In this document: positions 17,503 through 27,052 of the stretch, one piece after another
Position numbering within the stretch: the stretch's first letter is position 1
Layout: each line of letters starts with the position of its first letter
DNA from: Hyphomicrobiales bacterium
Lineage (GTDB): Bacteria > Pseudomonadota > Alphaproteobacteria > Rhizobiales > Beijerinckiaceae
Length of the DNA: 64,000 nt
Direction: 5' to 3'
NCBI GenBank assembly: GCA_026400535.1
Contig: JAPLOU010000025.1
Coordinates: 1-64,000, forward strand
Notes under the pieces: model-generated
The model's input: only the letters and a program-made list of their open reading frames with translations
What the model was told of the DNA's origin: nothing
The model's database searches: none
Made by a program: the position numbers and the translations under genes

Positions 17503-19305
17503 TCAATCCATCTTCAGCGCGGCGATGAAGGCTTCCTGCGGGATGTCGACCTTGCCGAACTGGCGCATCTTCTTCTTGCCCTCCTTCTGCTTCTCCAGCA
17601 GCTTTCTCTTGCGCGTGATGTCGCCGCCATAGCATTTGGCGGTCACATCCTTGCGCAGGGCGCGGATGGTTTCGCGGGCGATGATCTTGCCGCCGAGGGC
17701 GGCCTGGATCGGAATCTGGAACATGTGCTGCGGGATGAGTTCACGCAGCTTCTCGCACATCACGCGGCCGCGCATGTCGGCGCGGGAGCGGTGCACCAGC
17801 ATCGACAGCGCATCGACCGGTTCGGCATTGACAAGGATCGACATCTTCACGAGGTCGCCTTCCTTGTACTCGGTGATGGCGTAATCGAAGGAGGCGTAGC
17901 CCTTCGAGACCGATTTCAGGCGGTCATAGAAGTCGAACACCACCTCGTTGAGCGGCACGTCGTAGACAACCTTGGCGCGGGAGCCGACATAGCCCAGATC
18001 AATCTGGATGCCGCGGCGGTCCTGGCAGAGCTTCAGCACCGAGCCGAGATACTCGTCGGGCGTGAGGATGGTGGCACGGATCCAGGGCTCCTCGATCGCC
18101 TCGATCTTCATCACATCGGGCATGTCGGCCGGATTGTGCAGTTCGATCACCTCCCCGTCCGTCTGCAGGATGCGATAGACCACAGACGGCGCGGTGGCGA
18201 TCAGGTCGAGATTGAACTCGCGGCTCAGACGCTCCTGCACAATCTCGAGATGCAGCAGGCCAAGGAAGCCGCAGCGGAAGCCGAAGCCGAGCGCTGCCGA
18301 GGTTTCCATCTCGTAGGAGAAGCTGGCGTCGTTGAGGCGCAGCTTGCCGAGCGCCGAGCGCAGTTCGTCGAACTCCGCCGCATCGACCGGAAACAGTCCG
18401 CAGAACACCACCGGCTGCACAGGCTTGAATCCCGGCAGCGGCTCGGTGCAGGGCTTGCGGTCATCGGTGATGGTATCGCCGACGCGGGTGTCCGCCACCT
18501 CCTTGATCGAGGCGGTGATGACGCCGACCTCGCCGGGCCCGAGGCTTTCGACGGTGACGAGCTTGGGCGTGAGATAACCGACACGCTCGACATCGTAGAC
18601 GGCACCCGCCCGCATCATCTTGATGCGCTGGCCCTTCTTCAGCGTGCCGTCGATGATCCGCACGAGAACCACGACGCCGAGGTAATTGTCATACCAGGAG
18701 TCGACAAGCATCGCCTTCAGCGTCGCGTCCGGGTCGCCCCTGGGGGCCGGCAGCCGGGTGACGATGGCCTCCAGCACCGCCTCGATGTTAAGGCCGGTCT
18801 TGGCCGAGATCGGTACCGCCTGCGAGGCGTCGAGGCCGATCACCTCCTCGATCTGTTCCTTCACCCGCTCCGGCTCCGCGGCGGGCAGGTCGACCTTGTT
18901 GAGGACCGGCACAATTTCGTGATTGGCGTCGAGCGCCTGGTAGACGTTGGCGAGTGTCTGGGCCTCCACCCCCTGGCTGGCGTCGACCACCAGCAGCGAG
19001 CCTTCGCAGGCGGCGAGGCTGCGCGAGACCTCGTAGGCGAAGTCGACATGGCCGGGCGTGTCCATCAGGTTGAGGATGTAGGTCTTGCCGTCATGGGCCT
19101 TGTAGTGCAGCCGGACGGTCTGGGCCTTGATGGTGATGCCGCGCTCGCGCTCGATATCCATCGAGTCGAGCACCTGCTCGGTCATCTCGCGGGCCGACAG
19201 GCCGCCCGTGAGCTGGATCAGCCGGTCAGCCAGCGTGGATTTGCCATGGTCGATGTGCGCAACAATCGAGAAGTTGCGGATGTTGTCGATGCTTTGCGTT
19301 GTCAT
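17503..19305 (-). CDS. lepA: Elongation factor 4 (LepA)
   Basis: 600 aa from the ATG at 19305 ([12 protein letters not shown]); an in-frame codon 12 bases upstream is an alternative. The translational GTPase G1 motif AHIDHGKS begins near residue 16, followed by the RGITIK switch, MDTPGHVDF and NKVDLP. The LepA-specific C-terminal domain carries [22 protein letters not shown]4 acts on the ribosome under ionic or cold stress and can promote back-translocation. Length and all domains are intact. Confidence 0.97.
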   Translation of the reverse strand: MTTQSIDNIRNFSIVAHIDHGKSTLADRLIQLTGGLSAREMTEQVLDSMDIERERGITIKAQTVRLHYKAHDGKTYILNLMDTPGHVDFAYEVSRSLAACEGSLLVVDASQGVEAQTLANVYQALDANHEIVPVLNKVDLPAAEPERVKEQIEEVIGLDASQAVPISAKTGLNIEAVLEAIVTRLPAPRGDPDATLKAMLVDSWYDNYLGVVVLVRIIDGTLKKGQRIKMMRAGAVYDVERVGYLTPKLVTVESLGPGEVGVITASIKEVADTRVGDTITDDRKPCTEPLPGFKPVQPVVFCGLFPVDAAEFDELRSALGKLRLNDASFSYEMETSAALGFGFRCGFLGLLHLEIVQERLSREFNLDLIATAPSVVYRILQTDGEVIELHNPADMPDVMKIEAIEEPWIRATILTPDEYLGSVLKLCQDRRGIQIDLGYVGSRAKVVYDVPLNEVVFDFYDRLKSVSKGYASFDYAITEYKEGDLVKMSILVNAEPVDALSMLVHRSRADMRGRVMCEKLRELIPQHMFQIPIQAALGGKIIARETIRALRKDVTAKCYGGDITRKRKLLEKQKEGKKKMRQFGKVDIPQEAFIAALKMD

Positions 19306-19376
19306 GCGTGCGCACATAGCAGCGGCACCCCCTTTCGTCGAGGGTTGCGGTGTCGCGGCGCAACCCTTGCAACATC

Positions 19377-19703
19377 TCAGAGGCGACGCCTCCCCTTGCG
19401 CGCGCGACGAGCGGCCTTGATCGCGGCGATGCGCTCAACATCCTCGGCCTGCAGGTAGACGCCGCGCTCGAGGATTTCGAGGACGTATTCGTCGAAGGTC
19501 AGCCCCAGCGCTTCGGCCTTCCGGGCGCGTCGCACCATCGTGTCATGTCCGGTCGAGCGCCAGGCTCGGCGATGGGCCGCCTTCCAGGCGAAATAGTTGC
19601 CCGGACCGCCCATGCCCCATTCCGGCATGTGCGGCCTGTCCTCAAGCGGCGGGCCGCCATTGTGACCCACCGAGCCGGACACGGGCTTGCATGTCCGCGC
19701 CAT
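19377..19703 (-). CDS. Conserved hypothetical protein with HNGGPPLED motif
   Basis: 108 aa, basic at the C-terminus. The N-terminal HNGGPPLED followed by [22 protein letters not shown] resembles small proteins often seen in Hyphomicrobiales that have no assigned function. A helical region ([16 protein letters not shown]) and a terminal Lys/Arg-rich stretch suggest nucleic-acid or protein binding, but this is inference. It is divergent from the XRE-cupin gene with only 53 bp between them and sits close behind the lepA start. Confidence 0.7.
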   Translation of the reverse strand: MARTCKPVSGSVGHNGGPPLEDRPHMPEWGMGGPGNYFAWKAAHRRAWRSTGHDTMVRRARKAEALGLTFDEYVLEILERGVYLQAEDVERIAAIKAARRARKGRRRL

Positions 19704-19756
19704 GGCACCTCCAGAAAGCCGCTTGTTTTCCTCGATTTGAGAATTATTCTGCTATA

Positions 19757-20320
19757 ATGGATCATGATGTCAACCACCGACTGGCCGAGCGCCTCAAGCA
19801 GGCCCGAAGCGCACGCGGCTGGACCCTGGAGCAGTTCGCCGAAGCCTCAGGCGTCAGCCGCGCGATGATCTCGAAAATCGAGCGGGCCGAGGTCAGCCCG
19901 ACGGCGGCCGTTCTGGCCCGTCTGGCCGCGGGCCTTGGCACAAGCATGGCCTCGTTGTTTCCGGCGCCACGCTCCGCGCCGGACCGCCTCAGCCGCTGGG
20001 ATGACCAGAGCGACTGGCAAGACCCGGCCTCGGGCTACATCAGGCGCAACGTCTCCCCGGCGGGAGCTGCCGCCGAGATCGTTTATGTGACCTTCCCGGC
20101 CGGCAGGAGGGTCGTCTTCGACACTTACACCGCCCCGCACGGCATCGAGCAGCAGGTCTGGGTGCTGGAAGGCGAGATCGAGATGGGCATCGGGCCGCAG
20201 GTCACGCGGCTCGGCACCGGCGACTGCCTGCTCATGCGGCTCGACCAGCCGATCACCTTCCACAACCCCGGCGACAGCGCCGCCCGCTACATCGTTGTCC
20301 TGTCCAAGAACCGCCATTGA
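19757..20320 (+). CDS. XRE-type transcriptional regulator with C-terminal cupin domain
   Basis: 187 aa. A helix-turn-helix of the XRE class spans about residues 8-62 (LKQARSARGWTLEQFAEASG, then SRAMISKIERAEVSPT). A small cupin domain follows (residues 100-185; HGIEQQVWVLEGEIEM). This layout is shared by regulators that sense small ligands, such as PuuR-like repressors. It is followed 12 bp later by a GNAT acetyltransferase and then an EamA transporter, which it might control. The start ATG lacks a clear ribosome site and overlaps a TATAAT string. Confidence 0.88.
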   Translation: MDHDVNHRLAERLKQARSARGWTLEQFAEASGVSRAMISKIERAEVSPTAAVLARLAAGLGTSMASLFPAPRSAPDRLSRWDDQSDWQDPASGYIRRNVSPAGAAAEIVYVTFPAGRRVVFDTYTAPHGIEQQVWVLEGEIEMGIGPQVTRLGTGDCLLMRLDQPITFHNPGDSAARYIVVLSKNRH

Positions 20321-20332
20321 AACGTCCGTGCC

Positions 20333-20902
20333 ATGCCCGCTCCCGCTCCCGACCTCATCATCCGTGCGCTCGCAGCCGACGAGGTGCAGGCCTGCGCCGG
20401 CGATCTGGCCGACATCCTGCTCGACTGCATCGCGGGCGGCGCCTCGGTCTCGTTCATGGCCGACATGACGCGCGCCCAGGCTGTCCGGTTCTGGGGACGC
20501 GTGGCTGAGGGCGTCGCGACGGGTCAGCGCATCCTGCTTGTGGCGGAGAGCGCGGGCCGCCTGGTCGGCACGGTGCAGGTGGTTGCCGCGGGCGCCCCCA
20601 ACCAACCGCACCGGTCCGATCTTGCCAAGATGCTGGTGCACCGCGACGGGCGCAATCGCGGCATCGGCGCGGCGCTTCTTCACGCGGCGGAAGCAGCCTC
20701 GCTTGCAGCGGGTTGGTGGCTGATGGTTCTCGACACCGCCGAGAACAGCGCGGGCGAACGACTCTATGCCCGCTGCGGCTGGAAGCGCGCCGGCGTCATA
20801 CCCGACTATGCGCTCTGGCCGGCTGGCGGACTGTGCGCAACCGTGTACTTCTACAAGGATGTGCGGATGAACGAGGCCACCGGCAGCGCAAACGCCGATT
20901 GA
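20333..20902 (+). CDS. GNAT family N-acetyltransferase
   Basis: 189 aa. The acetyl-CoA binding motif A is recognisable at KMLVHRDGRNRGIGAALLHAAE, with the later LDTAENSAGERLYARCGW typical of motif B in this class. The enzyme transfers an acetyl group from acetyl-CoA to an amine; the substrate is unknown. It starts 12 bases after the XRE-cupin regulator and is followed closely by an EamA exporter. That arrangement fits modification and export of a small amine or toxic compound, by inference only. Confidence 0.87.
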   Translation: MPAPAPDLIIRALAADEVQACAGDLADILLDCIAGGASVSFMADMTRAQAVRFWGRVAEGVATGQRILLVAESAGRLVGTVQVVAAGAPNQPHRSDLAKMLVHRDGRNRGIGAALLHAAEAASLAAGWWLMVLDTAENSAGERLYARCGWKRAGVIPDYALWPAGGLCATVYFYKDVRMNEATGSANAD

Positions 20903-20940
20903 AAGACCATTCCATTGCCTTGCGTGACCCGAGGGTCTCC

Positions 20941-21783
20941 ATGATCGGGACCCTTCCCTTCCTCGCCATCATGGCAAGCGCCCTGCTCCACGCCGTCTGG
21001 AACGCTTTGGCGCGCTCGCACAAGAACCCTGGCGACATCATGGTCAGCGCCGTGATGGCGTCCGGGCTCATGAGCATCCCGCTCCTGCTGGTCACCGGCC
21101 TGCCCCCGCGCGCGGCGATGCCGTGGCTGGTCGGCGGCGTGGTCATCAACAGCATCGGCATCCGCGCTGCGATGATCGCCTACACACGGACGAGCTACGG
21201 GCTGGCCTACCCGATCATGCGGGCCGGTATTCCACTGCTGGCCCTGCCAACCGCAATCCTGCTGTTCAATGAGTGGCCGACCGCGGGAGGCGCGGTCGGT
21301 GTGCTGCTGATTTCCTGCGCCCTGATCCTGCTGGCCCTGATCGCCAGCCGTTCAGGCAAGGCGGAACTTTCAGGCGTAGGCTATGCCCTGCTGGCGGCCT
21401 TGTGCGGCGCCGGCTATGTCACCTCCGATGCGATGGGCGTGAGGCTCAGCCCGCTGATCTGGAGTTATGCCGGAGCGGTCTCGCTGGGCAATGGCCTCGT
21501 CCTGGCGCTGATGATGCGCCTCGAAGGCCGCAACCCCGCGAAACTGCTTGCCGCCAACTCCGCCCGCGCCTTTTTCGTGGCCAGCATCTCGACATCCAGC
21601 TTCTTTCTGTACGTCTGGGCGCTGAACGTCACGCCCGTCGCACTGGCGGCGGCCCTGCGCGAGACATCGGTGCTGTTCGCCACGGCGATCGCGGCCTTTG
21701 TGCTCAAGGAAAAGATCACGACGCTGCACTGGTGCGCCGCCAGTCTGGCCCTGGCCGGTATCGTGTCGATCAGGATGTTCTGA
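20941..21783 (+). CDS. EamA family (DMT superfamily) transporter
   Basis: 280 aa with about ten hydrophobic helices arranged as two EamA repeats, the usual drug/metabolite transporter form. The start chosen is the ATG at 20941 (MIGTLPFLAIMASALLHAVWN). The conserved N-terminal helix LLHAVWNAL and the late segment ALRETSVLFATAIAAFVLKE are typical. Members export amino acids, metabolites or drugs at the inner membrane. It is probably expressed with the upstream regulator and acetyltransferase. The cargo is unknown. Confidence 0.9.
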   Translation: MIGTLPFLAIMASALLHAVWNALARSHKNPGDIMVSAVMASGLMSIPLLLVTGLPPRAAMPWLVGGVVINSIGIRAAMIAYTRTSYGLAYPIMRAGIPLLALPTAILLFNEWPTAGGAVGVLLISCALILLALIASRSGKAELSGVGYALLAALCGAGYVTSDAMGVRLSPLIWSYAGAVSLGNGLVLALMMRLEGRNPAKLLAANSARAFFVASISTSSFFLYVWALNVTPVALAAALRETSVLFATAIAAFVLKEKITTLHWCAASLALAGIVSIRMF

Positions 21784-21842
21784 GGGCTCGGCGCTTTTCT
21801 GTTTCGATTGTCTCGGCGGCCCAAGTGTGGGATGGCACCGCA

Positions 21843-22760
21843 ATGGCGACCATCTCCCCGATCGACGAACTCATGACCCTGCGCGACATCCTGCGCTATG
21901 CCGTCAGCCGCTTCCGGGCGGCGGACCTCGTGCACGCCCATGGCACCACGACGGCGCTTGATGAAGCGGCCTATCTCATTCTCGAAACCCTGCACCTGCC
22001 CGTCGACCAGCTCGAGCCCTTTGTCGATTCAAGGCTGACGCGGGCTGAGCGCGAGACGCTGATCGGCCTGATCGAGACACGCATCGCCACCCGCAAGCCG
22101 GCCGCCTATCTCACCGGCCGCACCTACATCCAGGGCGTTCCCTTCAAGGTCGATGAACGTGTCATCGTGCCGCGCTCCTATATCGGCGAAATGCTGTTTT
22201 CCGGCCTGTTCGGTGGTGACGACTTCACGCTGATTGACGATGTGCAGGCGGTGACAAGCGTGCTGGACCTGTGCACGGGCTCCGGCTGCCTTGCCATCCT
22301 GGCAGCGCACATCTTCCCCAATGCCCGGATCGATGCGGTGGAGCTGTCCTCCGATGCCCTGGCGGTCGCGCGCGAGAATGTGGCGCAGAGCGGTTTTTCC
22401 GATCGGATCAGCCTGTTCGAGGGTGACCTGTTTGCACCAGTGACGGGAAGGAGCTATGATCTCATCATCACGAACCCGCCTTATGTCGATACACAGACAA
22501 TGGCCGAATTGCCGCCTGAGTTCCGTGCTGAGCCGCCCATGGCGCTCGACGGCGGCGAGGACGGCATGGACATTGTCCGCCGCATCCTGAACGATGCCGG
22601 CCGGCATCTGACGAAGGCGGGCGGCATGATCTGCGAGATCGGCACGGACCGCGAGATTCTCGACGAAGAGTACCCGGCCATCGATTTCCTCTGGCTCGAT
22701 AGCGTCGAAAGCAGCGGCGAGGTCTTCTGGGTCACAGCCAATCAGTTGCGCAAGATTTGA
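21843..22760 (+). CDS. prmB: Protein-(glutamine-N5) methyltransferase, ribosomal protein L3-specific type
   Basis: 305 aa. The N-terminal helical domain leads to a class I SAM-dependent methyltransferase: VLDLCTGSGCLAILAA binds SAM, and ITNPPYVD (Asn211) is the NPPY motif that binds the target amide. The presence of RVIVPRSYIGE before the SAM motif is characteristic of PrmB rather than PrmC. PrmB methylates a glutamine in ribosomal protein L3. It starts at an ATG 60 bp after the EamA gene stop. Confidence 0.93.
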   Translation: MATISPIDELMTLRDILRYAVSRFRAADLVHAHGTTTALDEAAYLILETLHLPVDQLEPFVDSRLTRAERETLIGLIETRIATRKPAAYLTGRTYIQGVPFKVDERVIVPRSYIGEMLFSGLFGGDDFTLIDDVQAVTSVLDLCTGSGCLAILAAHIFPNARIDAVELSSDALAVARENVAQSGFSDRISLFEGDLFAPVTGRSYDLIITNPPYVDTQTMAELPPEFRAEPPMALDGGEDGMDIVRRILNDAGRHLTKAGGMICEIGTDREILDEEYPAIDFLWLDSVESSGEVFWVTANQLRKI

Positions 22761-22825
22761 GCAGATTGCTGCGCTGCACAACAAAGTGACTTGACCGAAC
22801 GGTCGTTTCGCACGGTAGTGCAGGG

Positions 22826-23149
22826 ATGACAAAAGACCTCTTGCTGGCTCCCTTGGTCGTGGCCCAACGCGCGCCGCTGCTCTGGCTCGAAATGTGTGGT
22901 CTTGGCGGGGGGTCGCGCGAGACCGAACGCATGGTTGAAGAGAAGTTCGCCGCAGCCGCCGAAGGCGCCATGGCGATGCAGGCTGAGCTCCAGTCCATCT
23001 GGTGGCAGTCGACGCTGGCCATGTGGCAGGGGATTCGCCCGCCGACCTTCGTCCAGGCCGGAACGCGCCTCACACAGGCAGCGCTCAGCCCCGCCGCCCG
23101 GCGCGTCAAATCCAACGCCAAACGGCTGGCTGCGCCCAAGAGGCGTTAG
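22826..23149 (+). CDS. Small hypothetical alpha-helical protein, phasin-like
   Basis: 107 aa, predicted mostly helical with a basic C-terminus (RRVKSNAKRLAAPKRR). The central part (ERMVEEKFAAAAEGAMAMQ, then SIWWQSTLAMWQGIRPP) resembles short Ala-rich proteins of this order that are sometimes grouped with phasins or misnamed antifreeze proteins. A good GGG upstream and high GC3 support translation. No catalytic residues. It lies between prmB and an acyl-CoA dehydrogenase gene on the same strand. The function is not assigned. Confidence 0.65.
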   Translation: MTKDLLLAPLVVAQRAPLLWLEMCGLGGGSRETERMVEEKFAAAAEGAMAMQAELQSIWWQSTLAMWQGIRPPTFVQAGTRLTQAALSPAARRVKSNAKRLAAPKRR

Positions 23150-23248
23150 CCTGCAGGAGTGCGCAGCCGCTGTGCGCATTCACCCTGAGGCCAAGCCGAT
23201 GCGAATGCGCTAGACAGACGGCATGATCAACGCCGGTCCCTGCCCGCA

Positions 23249-24403
23249 ATGACCCAGTTCAACCTCACTGAAGACCAACTGGCCATGCGTGAGATGGCCC
23301 AGGGCTTTGCCGCCGAGAAGCTTGCGCCCCATGCCGTACGCTGGGACGAGACGAAGCACTTCCCGATCAGCGAGATGCGCGAGGCGGCGGCGCTCGGGAT
23401 GGGCGGTGTTTACATCCGCGAGGATGTCGGCGGCTCCGGCCTCAGCAGGCTTGATGCAACCTTGATCTTCGAGGCGCTCGCCAGCGGCTGCCCGACGATT
23501 TCGGCCTACATCTCCATCCACAACATGTGCGGCTGGATGATCGATGCCTTTGGCTCGGATGAGCAGCGCCGGCGCTTCCTCCCCAAGCTGTGCAGCATGG
23601 AGCACCTGGCCAGCTATTGCCTGACCGAGCCCGGCGCAGGTTCGGATGCAGCAGCACTGAAAACCCGCGCGGTGCGCGATGGCGAGCACTATCGCGTCAA
23701 CGGCCAGAAGCAGTTCATTTCCGGCGCGGGCGTCTCGGATCTCTACGTCACCATGGTCCGGACCGGCGAGGACGGCGCCGGCGGCATCTCGACCCTGGTG
23801 ATCGACAAGGACGTCCCGGGGCTCAGCTTCGGCGCGGAAGAGAAGAAAATGGGCTGGAATGCCCAACCGACGCGTGCGGTGGTTTTCGATCAGGTCCGCG
23901 TGCCGGTCTCAAACCGCCTCGGGCCCGAAGGCATCGGCTTCAAGATCGCCATGGCCGGGCTCGATGGCGGTCGTCTCAACATCGGGGCCTGTTCGCTTGG
24001 CGGAGCGCAGGCTGCGCTGGACAGGTCGCTCACCTATATGGCCGAGCGCAAGGCCTTCGGCAAAAGCATCGACCAGTTCCAGGCGCTGCAATTCAAGCTT
24101 GCGGACATGGCGACGGACCTCGAATGCGCCCGCACCTTCCTCTGGCGCGCCGCTGCTGCGCTGGACCGCAAGGACATCGACGCGACCACGCTTTGTGCCA
24201 TGGCCAAGCGCATTGCCACCGACACAGGTTTCAAGGTGGCCAATGACGCGCTGCAACTGCACGGCGGCTATGGCTACCTCAGCGATTACGGCATCGAGAA
24301 GATCGTGCGTGACCTGCGCGTGCACCAGATCCTCGAAGGCACCAACGAAATCATGCGCCTGATCGTGGCGCGGGGCCTGATCGGGCGCGGAAACAGGGGA
24401 TAG
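23249..24403 (+). CDS. Acyl-CoA dehydrogenase, probably isobutyryl-CoA dehydrogenase
   Basis: 384 aa, complete FAD-dependent acyl-CoA dehydrogenase. Visible parts are the N-terminal helical domain, the YCLTEPGAGSDAAALKTRA flavin/substrate loop, and the C-terminal helical domain with LHGGYGYLSDYGIEK and HQILEGTNEIMRLIVAR. The protein removes two hydrogens from the alpha-beta bond of an acyl-CoA and passes electrons to ETF. The next gene is 3-hydroxyisobutyrate dehydrogenase, which makes isobutyryl-CoA from valine the likely substrate. It starts at the ATG at 23249. Assignment of substrate is by context. Confidence 0.92.
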   Translation: MTQFNLTEDQLAMREMAQGFAAEKLAPHAVRWDETKHFPISEMREAAALGMGGVYIREDVGGSGLSRLDATLIFEALASGCPTISAYISIHNMCGWMIDAFGSDEQRRRFLPKLCSMEHLASYCLTEPGAGSDAAALKTRAVRDGEHYRVNGQKQFISGAGVSDLYVTMVRTGEDGAGGISTLVIDKDVPGLSFGAEEKKMGWNAQPTRAVVFDQVRVPVSNRLGPEGIGFKIAMAGLDGGRLNIGACSLGGAQAALDRSLTYMAERKAFGKSIDQFQALQFKLADMATDLECARTFLWRAAAALDRKDIDATTLCAMAKRIATDTGFKVANDALQLHGGYGYLSDYGIEKIVRDLRVHQILEGTNEIMRLIVARGLIGRGNRG

Positions 24404-24405
24404 AC

Positions 24406-25290
24406 ATGGCACAGATCGCCTTCATCGGCCTCGGCAACATGGGCGGGCCGATGGCCGCCAATCTCGTCAAGGCGGGCCATGCCGTCACCGGCTTCGACCT
24501 TGCGCCTGCCTCATGCGCCGAAGCAAGGGCGGCAGGGCTCACCATTGCGGCCAATGCGGTCGCTGCGGTCAGCGCGGCCGATGCCATCGTCACGATGTTG
24601 CCGGCGGGCAAGCATGTGCGCAGCGTCTGGGCCGAGATCACGCCGCAGGCGAAAGCCGGCGCACTGGTCATCGACTGCTCCACGATTGATGTGGACAGCG
24701 CCCGCGCCGTGCATGCGGTTGCCAGCGCGGCGCACCTCAAGCCTTTGGACGCACCGGTCTCGGGCGGCACGGGCGGAGCCAGGGGTGCGACGCTCACCTT
24801 CATGGTCGGCAGCGAAGCGGATGCGTTTGCGGCCGCAAAACCCATTCTCGAACAGATGGGCAAGAAAGTGGTGCATTGCGGCGGGGCAGGCGCTGGACAG
24901 GCTGCCAAGATCTGCAACAACATGATCCTCGGCATTTCGATGATCGGCGTCGGAGAAGCCTTCGCTCTGGCCGAAAAGCTGGGGCTGTCGCATCAGGCGC
25001 TGTTCGATGTGGCGTCGACCTCGTCAGGCCAGTGTTGGTCTTTGAGCACCTATTGTCCCGTGCCCGGGCCGGTTCCGACATCGCCCGCCAACAATGGTTA
25101 CAAGCCCGGCTTTGCCGCGGACCTGATGCTGAAGGACCTGAAGCTGTCGCAGGAGGCCGCCGCTGCGGTCGGGGCGTCAACGCCGCTCGGCGCCGCGGCG
25201 GCCCAGCTCTATACGCTGTTCAATAGTGCTGGGCATGGCGGCACGGACTTCTCCGGCATCATCGAGATGCTGCGCGGCCAGAAGGCGTGA
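24406..25290 (+). CDS. mmsB: 3-hydroxyisobutyrate dehydrogenase
   Basis: 294 aa. The N-terminal Rossmann motif IAFIGLGNMGGPMAANLVKAG binds NAD(P). The substrate motif LDAPVSGGTGGARGATLTFMVG and the catalytic Lys in GQAAKICNNMILGI are those of beta-hydroxyacid dehydrogenases. In valine breakdown it oxidises 3-hydroxyisobutyrate to methylmalonate semialdehyde. It starts two bases after the upstream acyl-CoA dehydrogenase, so they form one operon. Its last 32 bases overlap, on the opposite strand, the end of the DUF2783 gene. Confidence 0.95.
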   Translation: MAQIAFIGLGNMGGPMAANLVKAGHAVTGFDLAPASCAEARAAGLTIAANAVAAVSAADAIVTMLPAGKHVRSVWAEITPQAKAGALVIDCSTIDVDSARAVHAVASAAHLKPLDAPVSGGTGGARGATLTFMVGSEADAFAAAKPILEQMGKKVVHCGGAGAGQAAKICNNMILGISMIGVGEAFALAEKLGLSHQALFDVASTSSGQCWSLSTYCPVPGPVPTSPANNGYKPGFAADLMLKDLKLSQEAAAAVGASTPLGAAAAQLYTLFNSAGHGGTDFSGIIEMLRGQKA

Positions 25291-25477
25291 GGCTCGCCTT
25301 CGCCAGCTCAAGGGCCTCGGCCAGTACGATCTGATCGCCGATCTGATTGGCGAGAATCAGCACCAGCGCGGCGTTGAGAGCGGCGCTATCGTCATCCGAC
25401 AGGCCGCGATGCGCCGAAATGATGGCGCGATAGGCCGCGTCGGGATCGGGAAAGCGGGCATCGAGATCAAGCGGCAT
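25259..25477 (-). CDS. DUF2783 domain-containing small protein
   Basis: 72 aa from the ATG at 25477. It is acidic to neutral and helical (FPDPDAAYRAIISAHRGLSDD, LNAALVLILANQIGD). The sequence and its place directly after an FAD-dependent monooxygenase match the DUF2783 family, which is found almost only beside such flavoenzymes. It overlaps the upstream monooxygenase gene by 11 bases and the convergent mmsB by 32 bases. The function is unknown; an accessory or stability role for the monooxygenase is an inference. Confidence 0.8.
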   Translation of the reverse strand: MPLDLDARFPDPDAAYRAIISAHRGLSDDDSAALNAALVLILANQIGDQIVLAEALELAKASLTPSGRAASR

Positions 25478-27050
25478 CAACCATCCCTCCTGCCCGCGTC
25501 AGCGCCACCGACAGCCGGTTCGGATCGAGTTTGCGGAAGCGCGCCGCGACATGGCCGTCGGGACGGAGCAGATAGGCTTCCTCCCCCCTCAGGCCATAGC
25601 GCTGCCCCATCACCGTGTCCGCATCCGACATCCGCGCCAGCTTCAGCCCACCCGGCAGATCGGGCAGTGCAGCCTTGGACGCGGTCAGCAGCAGGAAGCC
25701 ACCTGCCAGGTTCTCGCTGAGAAATCGCTCACCCATCGGCGCATCGATGAACGGCGCGCCGGGCGGCGGACCCGATGGCCAGGGCTCGTGGTCCGGGGTC
25801 GACAGCGGACTGCAGCGATAGCTGGTCGGCAGCGACAGTCGCCCGGAATTGACGAAGCTGCGGCCGAATGGAGCGGCTCTCGCCAGCGCGAGCGCTGCGT
25901 TGCGAAAGCGCGCCTCAACCACATTGCGCGGCGCAATGAAGTCGGTGGCACGGGTCGAATTGAGGATATTCTCATCGGCAGCCTCGGAGCGCTCGGAATC
26001 ATAGCTGGCGAGAAGATCGCGCTTGGCTGCGCCTGCAGCGACGGCCGCCAGCTTCCAGCCGAGATTGTCGGCATCCTGAATGCCGGAATTGGCGCCCCGT
26101 GCGCCGAAGGGCGAAACCTGATGCGCCGCATCGCCGGCGAAGATCACGCGGCCGTGGACAAAGCGCTCAAGCCGGCGACACTGGAAGCGGTAGATCGAGA
26201 CCCATGCCAGCTCGAAATCGGAATGCCCCAGCATCCGCGCGATACGCGGGCGCACCACGTCGGGCTTGCGCTCATGGTCGGCGTCGGCCTGTGGCGAAAG
26301 CTGCAGATCGATCCGCCAGATGTCGTCCGGCTGCTTGTGCAAGAGGCAGGACTGGCCGCCATGGAACGGCGGATCGAACCAGAACCAACGCTCGACAGGG
26401 AAATCAGCCGTCATTCTCACATCGGCAATGAGGAACTGGTCCTCGAATTGTTCGCCAGCAAACTCAAGATCCATCATCGTCCGCACGGGCGAGCGCGCAC
26501 CGTCGCAGGCGATCAGATGATCGGCCTTCAGCGCATAAGGGCCATCAGGCGTCTCGATGGTCAGCGTCACGGAATCCTGGGCCTGTGACACGGCACTGAC
26601 GCGGTTCTTCCAACGCAGATCGACGCCGAGTTCCAGCGTGCGGTCGACAAGGAACTTCTCGACATGGAACTGCTGGAGGTTGATGAAGGCCGGCATCTTA
26701 TGGCCCGCCTCGGGCAGGAGATCGAACCGGTAGAGTTGGTGGTCGCCCTGAAACACCTTGCCAACCTGCCAGCGCACGCCTTTCGCCAGCATCGGGGCGG
26801 CGACGCCGAGGCGATCGAAGATTTCGAGGGTGCGTTTGGCGAAGCAGATGGCACGCGAGCCCTCGCCGATCCGGTCGGAATCATCAAGCAGGACGGGCTT
26901 CAGGCCGCGCTGCGCAAGGTCGATCGCGAGCGTCAGCCCCACCGGCCCAGCGCCCACGATGACGACAGGGTGTCCAGCCACCTCATGCGCGGTCTGGTCA
27001 GGCGAGCGCCTGTAGCTGAACTGCGCAAAGGGTTTCGCCTCCGGCTCCAT
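25467..27050 (-). CDS. FAD-dependent aromatic monooxygenase (MhpA/PheA-type)
   Basis: 527 aa from the ATG at 27050, which has AGGA six bases upstream; longer starts overlap the previous gene. All three flavoprotein monooxygenase motifs are present: VIVGAGPVGLTLAIDLAQRG at about residue 30, LIACDGARSPVR in the middle, and VIFAGDAAHQVSPFGARGAN. A thioredoxin-like C-terminal region ends the protein. Such enzymes add one oxygen to an aromatic ring using NAD(P)H. Set in a homogentisate operon that lacks HPPD here, it may produce homogentisate or a related hydroquinone, for example from a hydroxyphenylacetate. The substrate is inferred from context only. Confidence 0.9.
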   Translation of the reverse strand: MEPEAKPFAQFSYRRSPDQTAHEVAGHPVVIVGAGPVGLTLAIDLAQRGLKPVLLDDSDRIGEGSRAICFAKRTLEIFDRLGVAAPMLAKGVRWQVGKVFQGDHQLYRFDLLPEAGHKMPAFINLQQFHVEKFLVDRTLELGVDLRWKNRVSAVSQAQDSVTLTIETPDGPYALKADHLIACDGARSPVRTMMDLEFAGEQFEDQFLIADVRMTADFPVERWFWFDPPFHGGQSCLLHKQPDDIWRIDLQLSPQADADHERKPDVVRPRIARMLGHSDFELAWVSIYRFQCRRLERFVHGRVIFAGDAAHQVSPFGARGANSGIQDADNLGWKLAAVAAGAAKRDLLASYDSERSEAADENILNSTRATDFIAPRNVVEARFRNAALALARAAPFGRSFVNSGRLSLPTSYRCSPLSTPDHEPWPSGPPPGAPFIDAPMGERFLSENLAGGFLLLTASKAALPDLPGGLKLARMSDADTVMGQRYGLRGEEAYLLRPDGHVAARFRKLDPNRLSVALTRAGGMVDAA

Positions 27051-27052
27051 GC

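Noticed and set aside
17725..19458. 577-codon plus-strand ORF opposite lepA
   Set aside because: Antisense shadow of a conserved gene with no recognisable domains.
19750..19758. TGCTATAAT (extended -10) at the start of the XRE-cupin gene
   Set aside because: A transcript from it would begin after the ATG; no later in-frame start keeps the helix-turn-helix, so it is probably coincidental.
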